This document shows, one piece after another, positions 61,924 through 64,000 of a DNA stretch of 64,000 nt; within the stretch, counting starts at the first letter, position 1; every line of letters begins with the position of its first letter. A program made the position numbers and the translations under genes. Source of the DNA: Conexibacter woesei Iso977N (GTDB lineage: Bacteria > Actinomycetota > Thermoleophilia > Solirubrobacterales > Solirubrobacteraceae); contig NZ_AUKG01000002.1 of the NCBI RefSeq assembly GCF_000424625.1, positions 558,001-622,000 on the forward strand, written 5' to 3'. The notes beneath the pieces are model-generated. The model saw nothing but the letters and a program-made list of their open reading frames with translations, was not told where the DNA came from and did not search any database.

Positions 61924-63757
61924 GGTCCGGGACCGGCAGCGGCGCGCAGCCGTCCGGGCCGCCCGCGCGGACGCCGGCGGCGCAGGTCGTCCCGAGCTCC
62001 GGCAGGTCGATCGCGGACGCGTGGCCCGGCTCGGTCAGGATGCTCACGTTGCCGCCGAGCCGCGCCAGCAGGGCCGGGATCGGCGGCAGCTCGTGCGGGA
62101 AGTCGGCCGGGTCGACGACGATCTTCAGGCGGTGCCCGGCCTTCAACACCCAGTTGGTCGGGAACACCTCGACGTCGACCGGCGTCGCGACGCCGCTCTG
62201 CACCGGCAGGACCGACGCCTTCGTGAACGGGTGCCACGGCTGGATCTCGTGCCCGCGCACCACGCGCGACCTCGACGCGTCGACCGCCCGGAACGACGCG
62301 CTCTGCCAGCCGGTCGTCATCCCGGTCGACGTGCCGTCCGGAGCGACATCATCAACGCGAACCGTCACCGCCGCGTCCGACGCGGTCGTCGTCAGCCACA
62401 GGTGCGCGGCGATCGGGCCGCTCAGCCGCAGGTCGCTCGACAGCGGCGCGCTCTCGTACGACGCGCCACCGCTCAGCGCGTTGGGCCGGTCGTCGGTGAA
62501 GCACGGCAGCGGCTCGCCGAGGCCCGCCGTCCACTGCCCGGTCGACATGGTGCAGATCCCGGACAGCGGGTGCTGCACGAACGTCTGCGGCGTCTCGGCC
62601 ACGCCCGGCGCGTCGCCGCGCGTCAGCGTCGAGCCGCCGCGCAGGTACCACGTCTGCGGGTCGAGCTTCGGGTTGGGCCAGTCGGACTGCGTCTCGAACC
62701 TGTCGTCGCCATAGGCGTACTGCGTGACCTTCGGGATCGCGGCGATGTTGGTGTCGATCCCCTTCAAGTACTGGTCGAACCAGCGCAGCTGCAGGTCGGT
62801 GAGCGACGGCACGCCGTCGGCCGGCAGCCCAGAGCCCGTCGACCCGCTCACGTGCGTCCACGGCCCCATCACCAGGCGCGACGGGACCCGCGACTTCAGG
62901 CGCTCGTAGATCAGCGGCTCGCCGCGCTGGAACAGGTCGTGCAGCCCGCCGACGACGAACGTCGGCACCTGGATCCTGTCGAGCACCTCGATCGTCGACC
63001 GCGTCTTCCAGAACGGCCCGTCGTAGGCGACGTCGCCGCCCTGCAAGGACCCCAACAACGTCGGGAGCGTGAACGACGCCAGCCCGCCCACGTGCTGCAG
63101 CAGCGTCAGCGGGTCGGTGCCGACGAGCCCGCCCCCGGTGATCAACCCCATCCACAACGGGATGAACGACACGTTGATGTCGCCGCCGCTGAACACGATG
63201 TCGCGGTAGCCGTCGGCCATCGGCACGACCGGGAAGATCGCCTTCAGGTGCGGCGGGCGCAGCGCCGCGGTGAAGAGCTGGTTGAGCCCCATGTACGACG
63301 GCCCGTCGAGCCCGACCTTGCCGCTTGACCACGACTGCGCCGCCGCCCACTCGACGATGTCGTAGCCGTCCTGCTGCTCGCTGGGGCCGAACGAGTCCCA
63401 GGCCCCGGCGGACTTGCCGGTGCCGCGCACGTCCACGGTGACCTGCACGTAGCCGCGCTGGACGAGCGACGAGCCGCCCGCGCCGAGCGCGGTCGCCGCG
63501 ACGTCCTTGCCGTAGGGCGTCTGCGTGATCAGCACGGGGAACCTTCCGGGCGCGTCGGGGCGCTCGACGTTGGCCCTCAGGACGGTCCCGTCGCGCATCG
63601 TGATCGGGACGTCCCTGTCGGTGACCGACGTGTACGTCGCCGCGCGCGTGTACGGCGTCCACGTCCCGCCGTCCGCGGAAGCGACCGCGGCGAAGACGCC
63701 GAGCATCGCGGCACACGTCGCCAGAACGGTGGCGACCTTCCTCCAAGAGCGACCCAT
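61907..63757 (-). CDS. Secreted CocE/NonD (X-Pro dipeptidyl-peptidase S15-like) hydrolase
   Basis: 616 residues with a signal peptide (KVATVLATCAAMLGVFAAV, cleavage near ASADG at 27-31). The alpha/beta-hydrolase triad is intact: S154 (GPSYMG), D274 (GGLHDLF) and H302 (GPWTHVSG). The C-terminal jelly-roll (LRLSGPIAAHLWLTTTASDAAVTVRVDDVAPDG) is typical of PepX/CocE proteins. It should be an exported esterase, acylase or peptidase; the substrate is open. ATG 63757 is used; a GTG two codons upstream is possible. Not part of cobalamin synthesis. Confidence 0.88.
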   Translation of the reverse strand: MGRSWRKVATVLATCAAMLGVFAAVASADGGTWTPYTRAATYTSVTDRDVPITMRDGTVLRANVERPDAPGRFPVLITQTPYGKDVAATALGAGGSSLVQRGYVQVTVDVRGTGKSAGAWDSFGPSEQQDGYDIVEWAAAQSWSSGKVGLDGPSYMGLNQLFTAALRPPHLKAIFPVVPMADGYRDIVFSGGDINVSFIPLWMGLITGGGLVGTDPLTLLQHVGGLASFTLPTLLGSLQGGDVAYDGPFWKTRSTIEVLDRIQVPTFVVGGLHDLFQRGEPLIYERLKSRVPSRLVMGPWTHVSGSTGSGLPADGVPSLTDLQLRWFDQYLKGIDTNIAAIPKVTQYAYGDDRFETQSDWPNPKLDPQTWYLRGGSTLTRGDAPGVAETPQTFVQHPLSGICTMSTGQWTAGLGEPLPCFTDDRPNALSGGASYESAPLSSDLRLSGPIAAHLWLTTTASDAAVTVRVDDVAPDGTSTGMTTGWQSASFRAVDASRSRVVRGHEIQPWHPFTKASVLPVQSGVATPVDVEVFPTNWVLKAGHRLKIVVDPADFPHELPPIPALLARLGGNVSILTEPGHASAIDLPELGTTCAAGVRAGGPDGCAPLPVPDLTRAG

Positions 63758-63800
63758 GACCACCAGGAACGCAGCGGTTCCCCGGAACTTGCGGTCACGC

Positions 63801-63829
63801 GGTCACAACCGGGCGGTCCGGTACGACTC
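63801..63829 (+). promoter_or_regulatory. Candidate ECF-type promoter of the sigma gene at 63840
   Basis: GGTCACAAC (63801-63809), 14 nt, CGACTC (63824-63829), then 10 nt to the ATG. It repeats the motif found before the paralogous sigma gene at 30496. A second GGTCAC lies 9 bp upstream (63792). Confidence 0.5.
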
Positions 63830-63839
63830 CTGGGGACCG

Positions 63840-64000
63840 ATGCGCCTGGACGACCTCGACGACGCCGCGCTCCTGGCGGCGCTGCGCGCCGATCCGGAGG
63901 CGTTCGCGGCGCTGTACCGCCGCTACGAGCGGCCGGTGCTCGGCTACCTCGTCCGCCGCACGCGCAGGCCCGAGCTGGCCGCCGACCTGGCGGCCGAGAC
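63840..64000 (+). CDS. ECF RNA polymerase sigma factor (5' part, runs off the window)
   Basis: 53 codons present. The start DDAALLAALRADPEAFAALYRRYERPVLGYLVRR and the following RRPELAADLAAET align with region 2 of the sigma factor at 30496 ([36 protein letters not shown]), so the two are paralogues. The ATG follows a promoter-like motif shared with that gene. Nothing can be said about region 4 or a partner anti-sigma factor. Confidence 0.85.
   Translation, partial: MRLDDLDDAALLAALRADPEAFAALYRRYERPVLGYLVRRTRRPELAADLAAE

Noticed and set aside
1-64000. tRNA, rRNA, prophage or integrase-bounded island
   Set aside because: No cloverleaf sequence with a CCA-type acceptor, no rRNA, no phage or transposase genes and no att-like flanking repeats were recognised by eye; a covariance-model scan would be needed to exclude small RNAs fully.

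Overview
The window is about 73% GC and behaves like a chromosome segment of a high-GC actinobacterium. Protein content (actinobacterial-style RecBCD, AlkB, TetR and ECF regulators, DUF3817, CobN-type cobalamin synthesis) and the many GTGA/ATGA overlaps would fit the Solirubrobacterales/Conexibacter group, but that placement is an inference from style, not a database match. No rRNA, tRNA, insertion sequence, prophage or CRISPR array was recognised.

Layout. 1-1.4 kb: end of a MarR-like regulator coupled to an MFS exporter, closed by a strong bidirectional hairpin. 1.4-7.7 kb: a secreted-protein pair on the minus strand, a 145-bp tandem repeat array, a methyltransferase and a small unknown gene. 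7.7-16.5 kb: recC-recB-recD with a 33-bp repeat cluster in front. 16.5-22.9 kb: small membrane and zinc-ribbon proteins, a two-component pair, and a large membrane c-di-GMP signalling protein. 22.9-30.5 kb: a second tandem array (about 136 bp), an acyl-CoA carboxyltransferase, a TauE/SafE permease, alkB plus its TetR regulator with an excellent operator palindrome, a secreted protein, fbaB with an amidohydrolase, and DUF3817. 30.5-32 kb: an ECF sigma factor with a membrane-anchored partner. 32-37.3 kb: a complete trans-4-hydroxy-L-proline breakdown cluster (D-hydroxyproline oxidase, 4-hydroxyproline epimerase, DapA-like deaminase, GntR regulator, ketoglutarate semialdehyde dehydrogenase).

38-62 kb is the centrepiece: a promoter, an adenosylcobalamin riboswitch and then 23 genes on one strand in which every gene overlaps the next, so there is not one intergenic base for about 23.7 kb. 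It holds most of corrin ring synthesis (cobA, I, J, M, L, H, cobE-like), amidation (cobB, cobQ), late cobalt insertion (cobN plus a ChlI/ChlD-like ATPase), adenosylation and nucleotide-loop assembly (cobO, U, S, T, cbiB, cobD, cobC-like), cobinamide salvage (cbiZ) and cobalt uptake (cbiM, cbiQ, cbiO). The unusual members are a single reading frame joining the cobalt chelatase CbiX to the transporter ATPase CbiO, an ApgM-like alkaline-phosphatase-superfamily protein with no known place in the pathway, and a CobC-like phosphatase whose RHG motif reads CHA. Ring-contraction (cobG/cobZ), cobF, cobK, cbiN and bluB were not seen here.

The window ends with a secreted S15/CocE-type hydrolase and the start of a second ECF sigma factor, a paralogue of the one at 30.5 kb; both sigma genes carry the same promoter-like motif.
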